Positions 8,329 to 14,740 of a stretch of 19,772 bases of DNA are shown in pieces. The stretch's first letter is position 1. Every line of letters starts with the position of its first letter. The stretch is taken from the NCBI GenBank assembly GCA_017501345.1, contig JAFVXC010000011.1, positions 1-19,772 of the forward strand, read 5' to 3'. Source of the stretch: Clostridia bacterium (GTDB taxonomy: Bacteria; Bacillota_A; Clostridia; Oscillospirales; CAG-272). Both the position numbers and the translations under genes were made by a program. The notes beneath the pieces were generated by a model. The model made no database searches. It was not told the DNA's origin and saw only the letters and a program-made list of their open reading frames with translations.

Positions 8329-9318
8329 TCAAAGAACGATCTTTTCCCCATTCATAGCACGACGGGCGATCTCCGCTCTGTCGGCCTTCGTAAATGAATG
8401 AACGTCGGTCTTTCTGACCGCCGTGGAGGAGGAACGGTTCCCGTTTTCCTGCGGGCGTGACCCGTTTTGGCGCACACTGTTCATAACCCTCGCCTCAGCA
8501 TCCTGCGCCGCCGCGCTCATTGCAGCGTTTACAAGCTCCTGTGCGTGGATCGCCTCGTATGCAGTCTTCATACTGACTCCCGAGCCGAGGATCTTCTTGA
8601 ACTCCGGGTTCCGCAGCTCCGACCGAAGGTCAAAGGCAGGATAGATCTTCTTTACCCCCTCTGCCTCGCCCGAGAGCTGTTGATAGATCCTTTTCGACTC
8701 CTCTTCAGCTTTCCTCGTACGCTCCGCTTCCGCAAGACGCTCGTTTTCGCGCGTTATGGTCCGAATCCTCCGTAACTGCTCGGTCGGCGTCCCCGTCTCA
8801 ATCGATTCCTCCTCAAGATACGAATCATCCTCCTCAACGGCTTTTACGATCGCCTTGACGTCCGTCTTGTCGATGCCGTATTTCTTCGCGAGGATCTCGA
8901 TCATAGGCTGAAGCGTTTCGTACTTCTCCACGGTTTCCTTGGTGGATTTGAAGCGATCGTCAACACTACTCTTCACGCGCTTGCCGTAGAGATCGGCAAA
9001 TTCTCCGTGAATCAGCTCGTCGAAGCGTCTCTCCCGCTCCTCTGCCGTTTCCGTGTTCTCATTTTTCGCTTTTTTCTCCCCGGCGACGGGAGTGGGATCC
9101 GGCACGTCTGTCACCGCACGTCCGTACTGAACGGATGCAAGCGGATTCTTCTGCGCTCCGGATTTTCTGCCAAACTGCGGGGAGGCGATCTCCGCCTTTA
9201 CTGCCTCTTGTCCCGTGGCGGCTCCACCGTCCGCCCCGCCCGAGGATGCAGCCGCTCCATCCGAGAAGAGCTGCAGGTCGAGCTTCACGTGACATTTGTT
9301 AAGATTTGACTTGAGCAT
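8329..9318 (-). CDS. Capsid scaffolding protein with N-terminal Prp-type cleavage tag
   Basis: About 329 residues. I choose the ATG at 9318 because AAAGGAG lies just before it; the longer frame to 9384 would overlap the protease gene. The N-terminus has KLDLQLFS at residues 12-19, matching the tag on the capsid protein. Low-complexity Ala/Gly/Ser residues follow (about 20-40), then a highly charged helical body (about 90-260; EERERRFDELIHGEFADLYGK, RENERLAEAERTRKAEEESK) and a polar, basic C-terminus (about 285-329) that could bind the capsid. High charge, few aromatics and position between protease and capsid genes are typical of phage scaffolds. No serine or cysteine protease motif is visible in it. 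The tag suggests N-terminal trimming by the upstream Prp homologue. Confidence 0.85.
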   Translation of the reverse strand: MLKSNLNKCHVKLDLQLFSDGAAASSGGADGGAATGQEAVKAEIASPQFGRKSGAQKNPLASVQYGRAVTDVPDPTPVAGEKKAKNENTETAEERERRFDELIHGEFADLYGKRVKSSVDDRFKSTKETVEKYETLQPMIEILAKKYGIDKTDVKAIVKAVEEDDSYLEEESIETGTPTEQLRRIRTITRENERLAEAERTRKAEEESKRIYQQLSGEAEGVKKIYPAFDLRSELRNPEFKKILGSGVSMKTAYEAIHAQELVNAAMSAAAQDAEARVMNSVRQNGSRPQENGNRSSSTAVRKTDVHSFTKADRAEIARRAMNGEKIVL

Positions 9319-9368
9319 AATGCTCCTTTCTGCCCGTAAGTGGGCGACCCTATGTATTTTGCAAGGCG

Positions 9369-9692
9369 TTAGCCCGTAAAACAAACGTATTTGGGGTATT
9401 GCTCGGCAAGGAGAGAAAAGCCGACAGCGAAAAACGACGTTGCCGCTCTAAAATCCTCCCTTGCGGATTCCCCGACGTCTGCGGAAAGCACGGTGTTTCC
9501 GGATTCGAGCTTCTCGTCCACCATCGCGATCTCGCTGTAATCAGAGAGCCGATAGATCACCTCTGCAAGCGTCGACGTCAGAACGGATGCTCCCGCGCAA
9601 ATAAGATCCTGTCCGTACGGTGCATACCCCGCGTGCCCCGATACGTAGAAGAAAAATCTACCGTCCTTCTCCTCGGTATAAGCGTGGATCAA
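9369..9692 (-). CDS. prp: Phage-encoded ribosomal-processing cysteine protease Prp homologue (head maturation)
   Basis: A 107-residue protein, the normal length for Prp/YsxB. The family signature is complete: GHAGYAPYGQDLICAGAS at residues 19-36, with catalytic His20 and Cys32. In Bacillota, host Prp removes the N-terminal extension of ribosomal protein L27 and also trims the capsid and scaffold proteins of staphylococcal phage 80alpha. Here the gene is in the head cluster, between portal and scaffold, and both downstream proteins carry the matching tag, so a virion maturation role is the simplest reading. The start is TTG at 9692, seven to eight bases after GAGGTG, just past the portal stop. 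A weak start codon would keep the protease scarce relative to its substrates. Confidence 0.9.
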   Translation of the reverse strand: MIHAYTEEKDGRFFFYVSGHAGYAPYGQDLICAGASVLTSTLAEVIYRLSDYSEIAMVDEKLESGNTVLSADVGESAREDFRAATSFFAVGFSLLAEQYPKYVCFTG

Positions 9693-9703
9693 TAAGCATC
9701 ACC

Positions 9704-11719
9704 TCATCTCGGGGCGGATGCCTGTGCCGCACGCTCTCTTGCACTCCGCGTCACCTCGGATTCCCCCGAGACGGCACTGCTGCCGCCAAGCATCTCCTGC
9801 CCCTCCGTATCGGGCATCTCTTTGCCCGAGGCTGTAGAAGGGCGGCTTTGCTTTCTCTGCGCTCCTCCGCTCTCTGTAGGCATCTGAAGAGGCATTCCCG
9901 TTGCCTTCGCGAGCGCCTCCGTGAGCATCACGATCTGCTGCTGCATCTCCATCAACTGCTGATACATCGTTCCGTTCTGCGCGATCCGTGCCTGCACGAA
10001 GGACTTCCTGTCAAAGTCCATCATTTCGAGGCAAGCGAGCGCATTGTCGGCGTTCCCGGGCTGGAAAAAGCCTTGACCATAGAACTGAAGTGCAAGCTCG
10101 TTCTGCGACATTTTCGAGTACGGGCTCTGCTTCTGCGCCGTGACCTCGATGTCAAAAAGCGGTACGCGAGGATCACCGTTCGTTTGCGATCGAATATTCG
10201 CGTTGCTGTATTTCACGTACCGCTCTGCCCCTCCGTCTCCCGCGATGCGGAAGCACCGAGGGAGATCGTAAAACTGACGGATCAGCTCGATCACGAGAAG
10301 CACGATGCGGCGATAGGCGCGATACGAAGCCTTGATGATATCTCTCGACTGCTTCGAGCCCGCCTCCTGGAGCGCGGCGATCGCCGACGCAGCAGTGACA
10401 CCCGAGGTGCTTCCGCCCGTCGAAACGTCTCTGCACCCCGTCACCTCCTTCAGCTCCGCGATCTTCCCCTCGAGAACCGAAAGATATACCGAGGGAAGCG
10501 TATTCCCCTTGATAAAGATCACAGAATCACTTGAAATGCTTTCGGCGTGTACGATCGACTTCGTCGTATCAGCGAACTCTTCCTCATTCAGCCCCGAGGA
10601 ATTCTTCACGATCGCACGCGGCTTTGCGTTCACGAACAGATTTTCGAGAATCGCACTGTTCGACCTGTCGATGTATTCCTGCGCTTCCTTCCCGACGTCA
10701 ATGTAGGAATATCCCGCAGGAGACCCCTCGATCGGAAAAAGCACGTCAAATTCGAACGGGTACCGTCCGTGATCGTAAAGCCCGCTCTCGGCTACCGAAG
10801 GACCCGCTTCTACCATCACCGCTTGTCCGGTTGCAGGATCTATCTGCTGCTTCATAGGCCTCTGTACCTCGTTCTCGGTCGCGTATAGCACGGCAGAACC
10901 CGAGAACTTGCAGTAGTGAAGCACGACCCTTCCGTTTGGATTTCGCCGCTTGTAATACCAATCGACGACCATACACTTATCCGAGAGATCGACCTCATCG
11001 TCGTAGATGTATTTCGTTACGTCGCCCGATTCCCCACTCGCGAGGCTTCCTTCGTGGTCCGGATATTGCGATTCCAGCAGATCACGGTCAACGAAATCAA
11101 CCACAAAAAGGTTTGCAGACTCCTGAATATCGGTCACTCCGGGCTCCCAGAACATCCGAAGGAGATCTACCTTACGAATACTGATGTCCCCGAGACCTCC
11201 GTGTGCGGATCCGTCCCAGAACACACCGTAGACCCCCGCACCGTGCTTCAGCTTGTACTGCCATACGTCGCTGTATGTGCGTTCAAAATCACACTGATCA
11301 AGGAGCACGGGCACGACCGACGAGAGAAGCTCCGCCTCTGCCTTGTCTCCTTCCTCTCGCGGAAGAATGTTCGGCGACGGAAAGTTATCCATCGCGTCCG
11401 CATGCTTGTTCTGAAGCGCATTGAAGAGCCACGCCGACGCGGGCTCTGCGTGCTCCTCGGGGTCTCTCTCCTCTTTTCCCTCGCTCCCCTTCCGCATCTG
11501 CTCCCAATGACGGAGCTTGTACCACTCCTCGTTCGCAACGATCTTTGCGTCAAGGTTCTTCTTACCGCGCATATAGCGTTGCATCGTCGCGTATGCCGTC
11601 GCCACGCGCTCTGCGTTGATCTGCGGCTTGTATTCGGTGTAACCGCTTTCGGGGGCATTCCCACCCATAGAAGCATTGCGCTTCCCGAACGCACCGAATA
11701 GCTTTTGTAAAGGATTCAT
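9704..11719 (-). CDS. Portal protein
   Basis: About 671 residues from the ATG at 11719 (MNPLQKLFGAFGKRN), chosen because ATGAGG lies six bases upstream. An in-frame ATG at 11731 lacks a good site, and the longer frame to 11809 runs through palindromic DNA. The protein has the charged helical N-terminal region, the wing and stem segments (KVDLLRMFWEPGVTDIQES, EYIDRSNSAILENLFV) and the segment around residues 430-470 (STGGSTSGVTAASAIAALQE) that I know from portals of podovirus-like phages. A Gln/Met-rich helix and a disordered Ser/Thr/Gly tail end the protein. The portal forms the dodecameric ring at the vertex used for DNA packaging and works with the terminase encoded just upstream. Confidence 0.88.
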   Translation of the reverse strand: MNPLQKLFGAFGKRNASMGGNAPESGYTEYKPQINAERVATAYATMQRYMRGKKNLDAKIVANEEWYKLRHWEQMRKGSEGKEERDPEEHAEPASAWLFNALQNKHADAMDNFPSPNILPREEGDKAEAELLSSVVPVLLDQCDFERTYSDVWQYKLKHGAGVYGVFWDGSAHGGLGDISIRKVDLLRMFWEPGVTDIQESANLFVVDFVDRDLLESQYPDHEGSLASGESGDVTKYIYDDEVDLSDKCMVVDWYYKRRNPNGRVVLHYCKFSGSAVLYATENEVQRPMKQQIDPATGQAVMVEAGPSVAESGLYDHGRYPFEFDVLFPIEGSPAGYSYIDVGKEAQEYIDRSNSAILENLFVNAKPRAIVKNSSGLNEEEFADTTKSIVHAESISSDSVIFIKGNTLPSVYLSVLEGKIAELKEVTGCRDVSTGGSTSGVTAASAIAALQEAGSKQSRDIIKASYRAYRRIVLLVIELIRQFYDLPRCFRIAGDGGAERYVKYSNANIRSQTNGDPRVPLFDIEVTAQKQSPYSKMSQNELALQFYGQGFFQPGNADNALACLEMMDFDRKSFVQARIAQNGTMYQQLMEMQQQIVMLTEALAKATGMPLQMPTESGGAQRKQSRPSTASGKEMPDTEGQEMLGGSSAVSGESEVTRSARERAAQASAPR

Positions 11720-11731
11720 ATAATACCTCAT

Positions 11732-11748
11732 GTCGCGCCCTGCGCGAC
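11732..11748 (-). other. 7-bp GC hairpin touching the portal ribosome binding site
   Basis: On the minus strand, GTCGCGC and GCGCGAC pair perfectly around the loop AGG. The stem ends one base before the ATGAGG that serves as the ribosome binding site of the portal gene. A stable hairpin here could tune portal translation or mark the end of the structured leader upstream. Confidence 0.6.
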
Positions 11749-11763
11749 GCAAATAGATTTTGT

Positions 11764-11823
11764 AATTCGCTCGTGCCGCTTCTGCGGCAAAAATGGGCTC
11801 GGGTCCCATTTTTAGAGCGAATT
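11764..11823 (-). other. Perfect three-way-junction palindrome between terminase and portal genes
   Basis: In 60 bases there are three perfect stems, totalling 23 bp. The outer stem pairs AATTCGCTC with GAGCGAATT (11815-11823 and 11764-11772). One inner hairpin pairs AAAAATGGG with CCCATTTTT (11805-11813 and 11789-11797) around a 7-base loop. A second pairs GCCGC with GCGGC (11784-11788 and 11775-11779) around a 4-base loop. Only three bases are unpaired at the junction. The pattern could be a structured RNA, an attenuator (the inner hairpin ends in five T), or a dispersed palindromic repeat of the host. The weak reading frame through it is probably not translated. Confidence 0.7.
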
Positions 11824-11826
11824 GAT

Positions 11827-11870
11827 GCGTGAACAGTAGATTTCGGTCTTATGATTTCAAGCCTTCACGC
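11827..11870 (-). repeat. Inverted repeat at the 3' end of the terminase gene
   Basis: GCGTGAA (11827-11833) and TTCACGC (11864-11870) are perfect inverted copies, 30 bases apart. The second copy overlaps the last base of the terminase TAG. The arms lie just outside the three-way-junction palindrome on the terminase side and may belong to the same structured element. Seven base pairs across a 30-base loop is modest evidence. Confidence 0.35.
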
Positions 11871-13351
11871 TATTCCTCCTCATTTTCGTCAAATATTAAG
11901 ATCTCACGGTTGCGGTCATCCGTATGAAGCTCCTCATCCGTGAGCCCGAACACCGCGTAAAGCGGATCGCTTTGAAGATCCTTTCTTTCCTTTTGTCTGC
12001 GCGGCAGGATCGGACGCGCCATACACATATATCGCCACTCGTCCGCAATGTGATCCTCCATCGCCGTATTGATATCCTCAACCTTGTGCTCGTCGAATTG
12101 GAGAAGCGGGACGGTCCTGATGAAATCCTTGCAATTTTTGAAGACGTACATCCTCGGATACCCGTTCTCATCGAACTGTAAGCGATAATGACATTGCATC
12201 CACCCGGGAATGCGCTTGTGGTCGCCGGGATCAAAAAACACGTGATACCGCTCCGCCGTCTCCGCAATCGATACACCGCTTTCAGCGTCCCAGATCGCGG
12301 GATCGGCAATACCATAGATCCTTCGTCCTCGGAGCCACGGATGCTCTACCTCAATACGATGGATCTCCCGAAATACCTCGTCGGGCGTCTTTCGCACTCC
12401 CTCGTTCGGCGTTCCCGTGCAGCCGTAATACTCGAGGATCCTATATAGCATCCCGTCGTAGTCGATTGCCCACCACGCACAGGAAAAGGGCCTCGCATAT
12501 CCCCAGTCGAAGGAACGGTAAACCGTCCATCCCGCAGGCGGCTCAAACGGATCGATCACGTGCGTAAACCGCCTGTCCTTGTAGTGCTCGGGATCATCTC
12601 TCCATTCAGCGAAATACTGCCCCGAATAACTGTTCCAATCCCCGTATAAAAGTGCTTTACGTTCAGCCTCGGGAAGTGAAGCAAGACGCGCCAAATAATC
12701 CGGATCGTTTTCGAGTAAGATCTTATTGTCAAATACCGAAGACGGAACAAAGATCCTCGACCTGTACCGCGTATCCGTTTTTCCGTTCGGATGTTGCACC
12801 TGCACCTTTTCCCACATCGTCGTCATCGGCTTCGCGGGCGTGATAAATCGATCCTTCACCCATCCGTGACCTATCCCTCCGGGGTTCGCCGTGGCCCTGA
12901 TGTAACACCTCGTACCGGGTCCGTTCGGACGGTTTCGCGAGGAAAGGTAAATGTACTCCTCGTACGTAAAATGCGTCAACTCATCAAAAGCGATAAAATC
13001 GTACGCTTTTCCTTGATAATTCAGCTTGTCTTTGGAATGCTGCATAGATCCAAACACAATCTTCGCTCCGCTGCGAAACGTCCAAGTGTGCTTGGAATCG
13101 TTGTATCGCGCATCCGGAAACGCGGCAGGATAGTATAGCAGCGACTTCTCGATCAGTTCTGTCAGCTGTGGATAGGTCTTTCGGAGGATCAGCGCCTTGT
13201 AATGTGGAATATGTACCTGTCGCGTCGCTTCGATCACAAGGGCGTCAGACTTTCCTCCTCCCGCCGCACCTCCGTATAGCGCCTCGTCCTCGGGGCGAGA
13301 CATAAACGCTATCTGCCTCGGTTGAGGCTTCCACACTGCGTTATTCTCCAT
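11870..13351 (-). CDS. terL: Terminase large subunit (packaging ATPase and nuclease)
   Basis: A 493-residue protein of normal length. The ATPase domain has Walker A GGAAGGGKS at 27-35, Walker B YDFIAFDE at 117-124 with the catalytic Glu, and the coupling segment RATANPGG at 152-159. The nuclease domain has the expected acidic residues: Asp282 in SFDWGY, Asp350 in YGIADPAIW, and Asp437 in DHIADEW. The protein translocates DNA into the prohead through the portal and cuts the concatemer. Its ATG at 13351 overlaps the 3' end of the small subunit gene by 11 bases and follows GGAGGACGATT, so the two subunits are translationally coupled. The stop is TAG. No key residue is missing. Confidence 0.96.
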   Translation of the reverse strand: MENNAVWKPQPRQIAFMSRPEDEALYGGAAGGGKSDALVIEATRQVHIPHYKALILRKTYPQLTELIEKSLLYYPAAFPDARYNDSKHTWTFRSGAKIVFGSMQHSKDKLNYQGKAYDFIAFDELTHFTYEEYIYLSSRNRPNGPGTRCYIRATANPGGIGHGWVKDRFITPAKPMTTMWEKVQVQHPNGKTDTRYRSRIFVPSSVFDNKILLENDPDYLARLASLPEAERKALLYGDWNSYSGQYFAEWRDDPEHYKDRRFTHVIDPFEPPAGWTVYRSFDWGYARPFSCAWWAIDYDGMLYRILEYYGCTGTPNEGVRKTPDEVFREIHRIEVEHPWLRGRRIYGIADPAIWDAESGVSIAETAERYHVFFDPGDHKRIPGWMQCHYRLQFDENGYPRMYVFKNCKDFIRTVPLLQFDEHKVEDINTAMEDHIADEWRYMCMARPILPRRQKERKDLQSDPLYAVFGLTDEELHTDDRNREILIFDENEEE

Positions 13352-13832
13352 AATCGTCCTCCGTCGGAGGCACAGGCACTTCTGATATAGCGGGCAGGAT
13401 CAGAACGCCGGTGTCTCTGTTTTCGCCTCCGCTATTAGCATCCATTTCAAGCCTCTTGATCCTCGCCTCCTGCTCTCTCGTGTCGAGGTCGCTCTTGATG
13501 CCGTCAATCTCCTGTATGCGCTTCAATGCCGTTGCATAGTCCTTCGCGCTCTGCGGACCGATGCTGTCGGCGTTGTTCAGCGCATTGTCGATCTTGACAA
13601 GAAGCTTGTCTGCAATCTCCGTGATCTTACGCGCAACACGCGCCTGTTTTTTGCTCACACTTTTTGTGATTTCTGCGTCTGTTTTGCGCTCGGTTTGCGC
13701 TCGCAATTCAGTCCACTTCTCACGTTCTGCAACACGACGCAAGACGGCATAGGATATACCGTGCTTTTCTGCGAGCTTGCGACAGCTGATGCCGCCCGCA
13801 ATATACTCGGCTTTGATCTCGTTAATTTCCAC
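13341..13832 (-). CDS. terS: Terminase small subunit (DNA-recognition)
   Basis: A 163-residue protein starting at GTG 13832, six bases after GGGAGG. Residues about 4-40 form a helix-turn-helix (IKAEYIAGGISCRKLAEKHG, then YAVLRRVAEREKW) of the type found in phage small terminases. Residues about 55-130 are helical and suit ring oligomerisation (KKQARVARKITEIADKLL, DYATALKRIQEIDGIKSD). The C-terminus is acidic (PPTEDDYGE) and may contact the large subunit. It recognises the packaging site and recruits the large terminase, whose gene overlaps its end. This is the first gene of the late block, downstream of a terminator and a candidate promoter. Confidence 0.88.
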   Translation of the reverse strand: MEINEIKAEYIAGGISCRKLAEKHGISYAVLRRVAEREKWTELRAQTERKTDAEITKSVSKKQARVARKITEIADKLLVKIDNALNNADSIGPQSAKDYATALKRIQEIDGIKSDLDTREQEARIKRLEMDANSGGENRDTGVLILPAISEVPVPPTEDDYGE

Positions 13833-13867
13833 ACGGCACCTCCCTCTCCGCGCGATCGTATGGCTTT

Positions 13868-13873
13868 ATTATA
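13868..13873 (-). promoter_or_regulatory. Candidate -10 box of the late operon
   Basis: The minus strand reads TATAAT, a perfect sigma-A type -10, 35 bases upstream of the terminase small subunit start and downstream of the terminator of the previous operon. At 16 to 18 bases further upstream there is no recognisable TTGACA, so activation by a phage factor would be needed if it is used. The position is ideal for a late promoter, but a hexamer alone is weak evidence. Confidence 0.4.
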
Positions 13874-13928
13874 CATCCCAAAAACACCCCGCAGGGAGCC
13901 CCCCCTAAACACGATTTTTTGAAAACAA

Positions 13929-13951
13929 AAAGCCGAGAAAATCTCGGCTTT
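13929..13951 (-). terminator. Intrinsic terminator closing the early/accessory operon
   Basis: A perfect inverted repeat (core AGCCGAGA and TCTCGGCT, extended to 10 bp by A-T pairs) surrounds a 3-base loop. On the minus strand it is followed by TTTTGTTTTC. It begins about 10 bases after the stop of the cysteine-rich 72-residue gene. The U-tract is on the correct side for leftward transcription. Confidence 0.88.
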
Positions 13952-13961
13952 CCGTAAAGAA

Positions 13962-14180
13962 TTATTCATCTCGATTTGCGACCATCTTATAGACGGGACA
14001 ACTGCGATGCCCCTCTACGCGGTAACAGTACCGCTTTCGAAATTTCGTCCGCTCTCCCGGGGTGTCGAAGCTCTGACTGTTCGTCATTTTCGGCAGCGGT
14101 CCTTTGCATAATATTCGTTGCCCCTTATCGCCCTTGTAATACGGACACACTACAAGGGGACTCTCCTTCTTTTGGCTCAT
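13962..14180 (-). CDS. Small cysteine-rich (putative zinc-binding) protein
   Basis: A 72-residue protein starting at the ATG at 14180, which directly follows the stop of the membrane protein gene; the GGGGGT of that gene's last codons may serve as its ribosome site. Four cysteines are placed as CPYYK (12), ILCKG (25), RYCYR (52) and SCPVYK (60), compatible with one metal site. The rest is basic. I have the impression that small proteins with CP-Y at both ends recur in Bacillota phages near the terminase genes, where some may act as regulators, but I cannot name a family. It is the last gene before the terminator. Confidence 0.78.
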   Translation of the reverse strand: MSQKKESPLVVCPYYKGDKGQRILCKGPLPKMTNSQSFDTPGERTKFRKRYCYRVEGHRSCPVYKMVANRDE

Positions 14181-14181
14181 G

Positions 14182-14343
14182 CTACCCCCACATCAAATAT
14201 ATTTGAACCACAATACACAACGCGGCGATCGTTCCACCGCACACCTGAAGCCCAAGACTGTGCCTTGCAGACCCGACACACATAAGAACGATACCGATGA
14301 GAAGCCCGAGCGCGAGCAAAGCATCGGCGTAATAAATCAACAT
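14182..14343 (-). CDS. Small membrane protein (53 residues, two hydrophobic helices)
   Basis: The minus-strand frame from the ATG at 14343 to the TAG at 14182 encodes MLIYYADALLALGLLIGIVL and a second hydrophobic segment (GGTIAALCIVVQIYLMWG), separated by the short basic stretch SARHSLGLQ. GGAGG lies 12 bases before this ATG; a TTG six bases upstream would have tighter spacing and add two residues. The gene fills the gap between the VRR-NUC and cysteine-rich genes exactly, with the next ATG one base after its stop. Two hairpin helices and small size resemble phage membrane proteins such as holin-like or superinfection factors, but nothing specific identifies it. A competing 71-residue frame over this DNA has no such features. 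Confidence 0.72.
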   Translation of the reverse strand: MLIYYADALLALGLLIGIVLMCVGSARHSLGLQVCGGTIAALCIVVQIYLMWG

Positions 14344-14361
14344 CAGCAAATTGTACCTCCG

Positions 14362-14730
14362 TTATATCTTCTCGTTTTTCGCATACCTGCATATCTCCCG
14401 CGCCGCCTCCTCAAAGCCGCGGCAAACGACCGCACGGTATCCATTCAGAGAGAGGAGCGCGAGCCACTCCTCCTGCTCGGGCGAGGTCTTGCCCCGCCCG
14501 TATTTCAGCTCGATGAAGAGCCCGTGAAAGCCCTCTCGGGCGAGCGGGACGAACAGATCGGGGAATCCCTTCCGCAGTCCCGCACGCTTCATCTGCGCGG
14601 CGTACGCCGCCGACCGCTTCCCCTCGTTCGGGATATGTACGATCGGTATGTGGCGCACGTCGCAGTATTCGACCAGAGCCTCCTGCTCGGCAGCCTCGGA
14701 GGAGAGGTAGCGATCACTCTGCTTTCGCAC
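14362..14730 (-). CDS. VRR-NUC domain nuclease
   Basis: About 122 residues, essentially a lone VRR-NUC domain of the PD-(D/E)XK superfamily. Visible motifs are the N-terminal EQEALVEYC helix, HIPNEGKRS, KGFPDLFVP with Pro57-Asp58, GLFIELKYGRGKTS with Glu74 and Lys76, the Q86 helix (PEQEEWLALL) and the GYRAVVCRGFEEA end. Such stand-alone VRR-NUC proteins are common in phages and are thought to process branched DNA during replication or recombination. The start is uncertain: the GTG at 14730 has GAGGTG eight bases upstream, while GTG codons at 14739 and 14760 are also in frame. The gene is translated close behind or overlapping the DUF3102 stop. Confidence 0.9.
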   Translation of the reverse strand: MRKQSDRYLSSEAAEQEALVEYCDVRHIPIVHIPNEGKRSAAYAAQMKRAGLRKGFPDLFVPLAREGFHGLFIELKYGRGKTSPEQEEWLALLSLNGYRAVVCRGFEEAAREICRYAKNEKI

Positions 14731-14740
14731 AGCATTCACC

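Noticed and set aside
9620..11701. Plus-strand frames of about 304 and 261 codons
   Set aside because: They are antisense to the portal gene and show no domain, start site or operon context.
11720..11809. N-terminal extension of the portal protein through the palindromic gap
   Set aside because: The extension has no ribosome site, is encoded by palindromic DNA, and the ATG at 11719 has a good site; the shorter start is preferred.
13895..13915. Eight-base G run and GC-rich patch on the minus strand between terminator and terminase
   Set aside because: I could not form a convincing stem or known site from it; likely incidental or part of an untranslated leader.
13655..13969. Minus-strand frame of 104 codons across the terminator and terminase small subunit start
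   Set aside because: It crosses the terminator and overlaps terminase small subunit in another frame; no supporting features.
14177..14392. Minus-strand frame of 71 codons over the small membrane protein
   Set aside because: It overlaps the end of the nuclease gene and the start of the next, has no good ribosome site, and the 53-residue hydrophobic frame explains the interval better.
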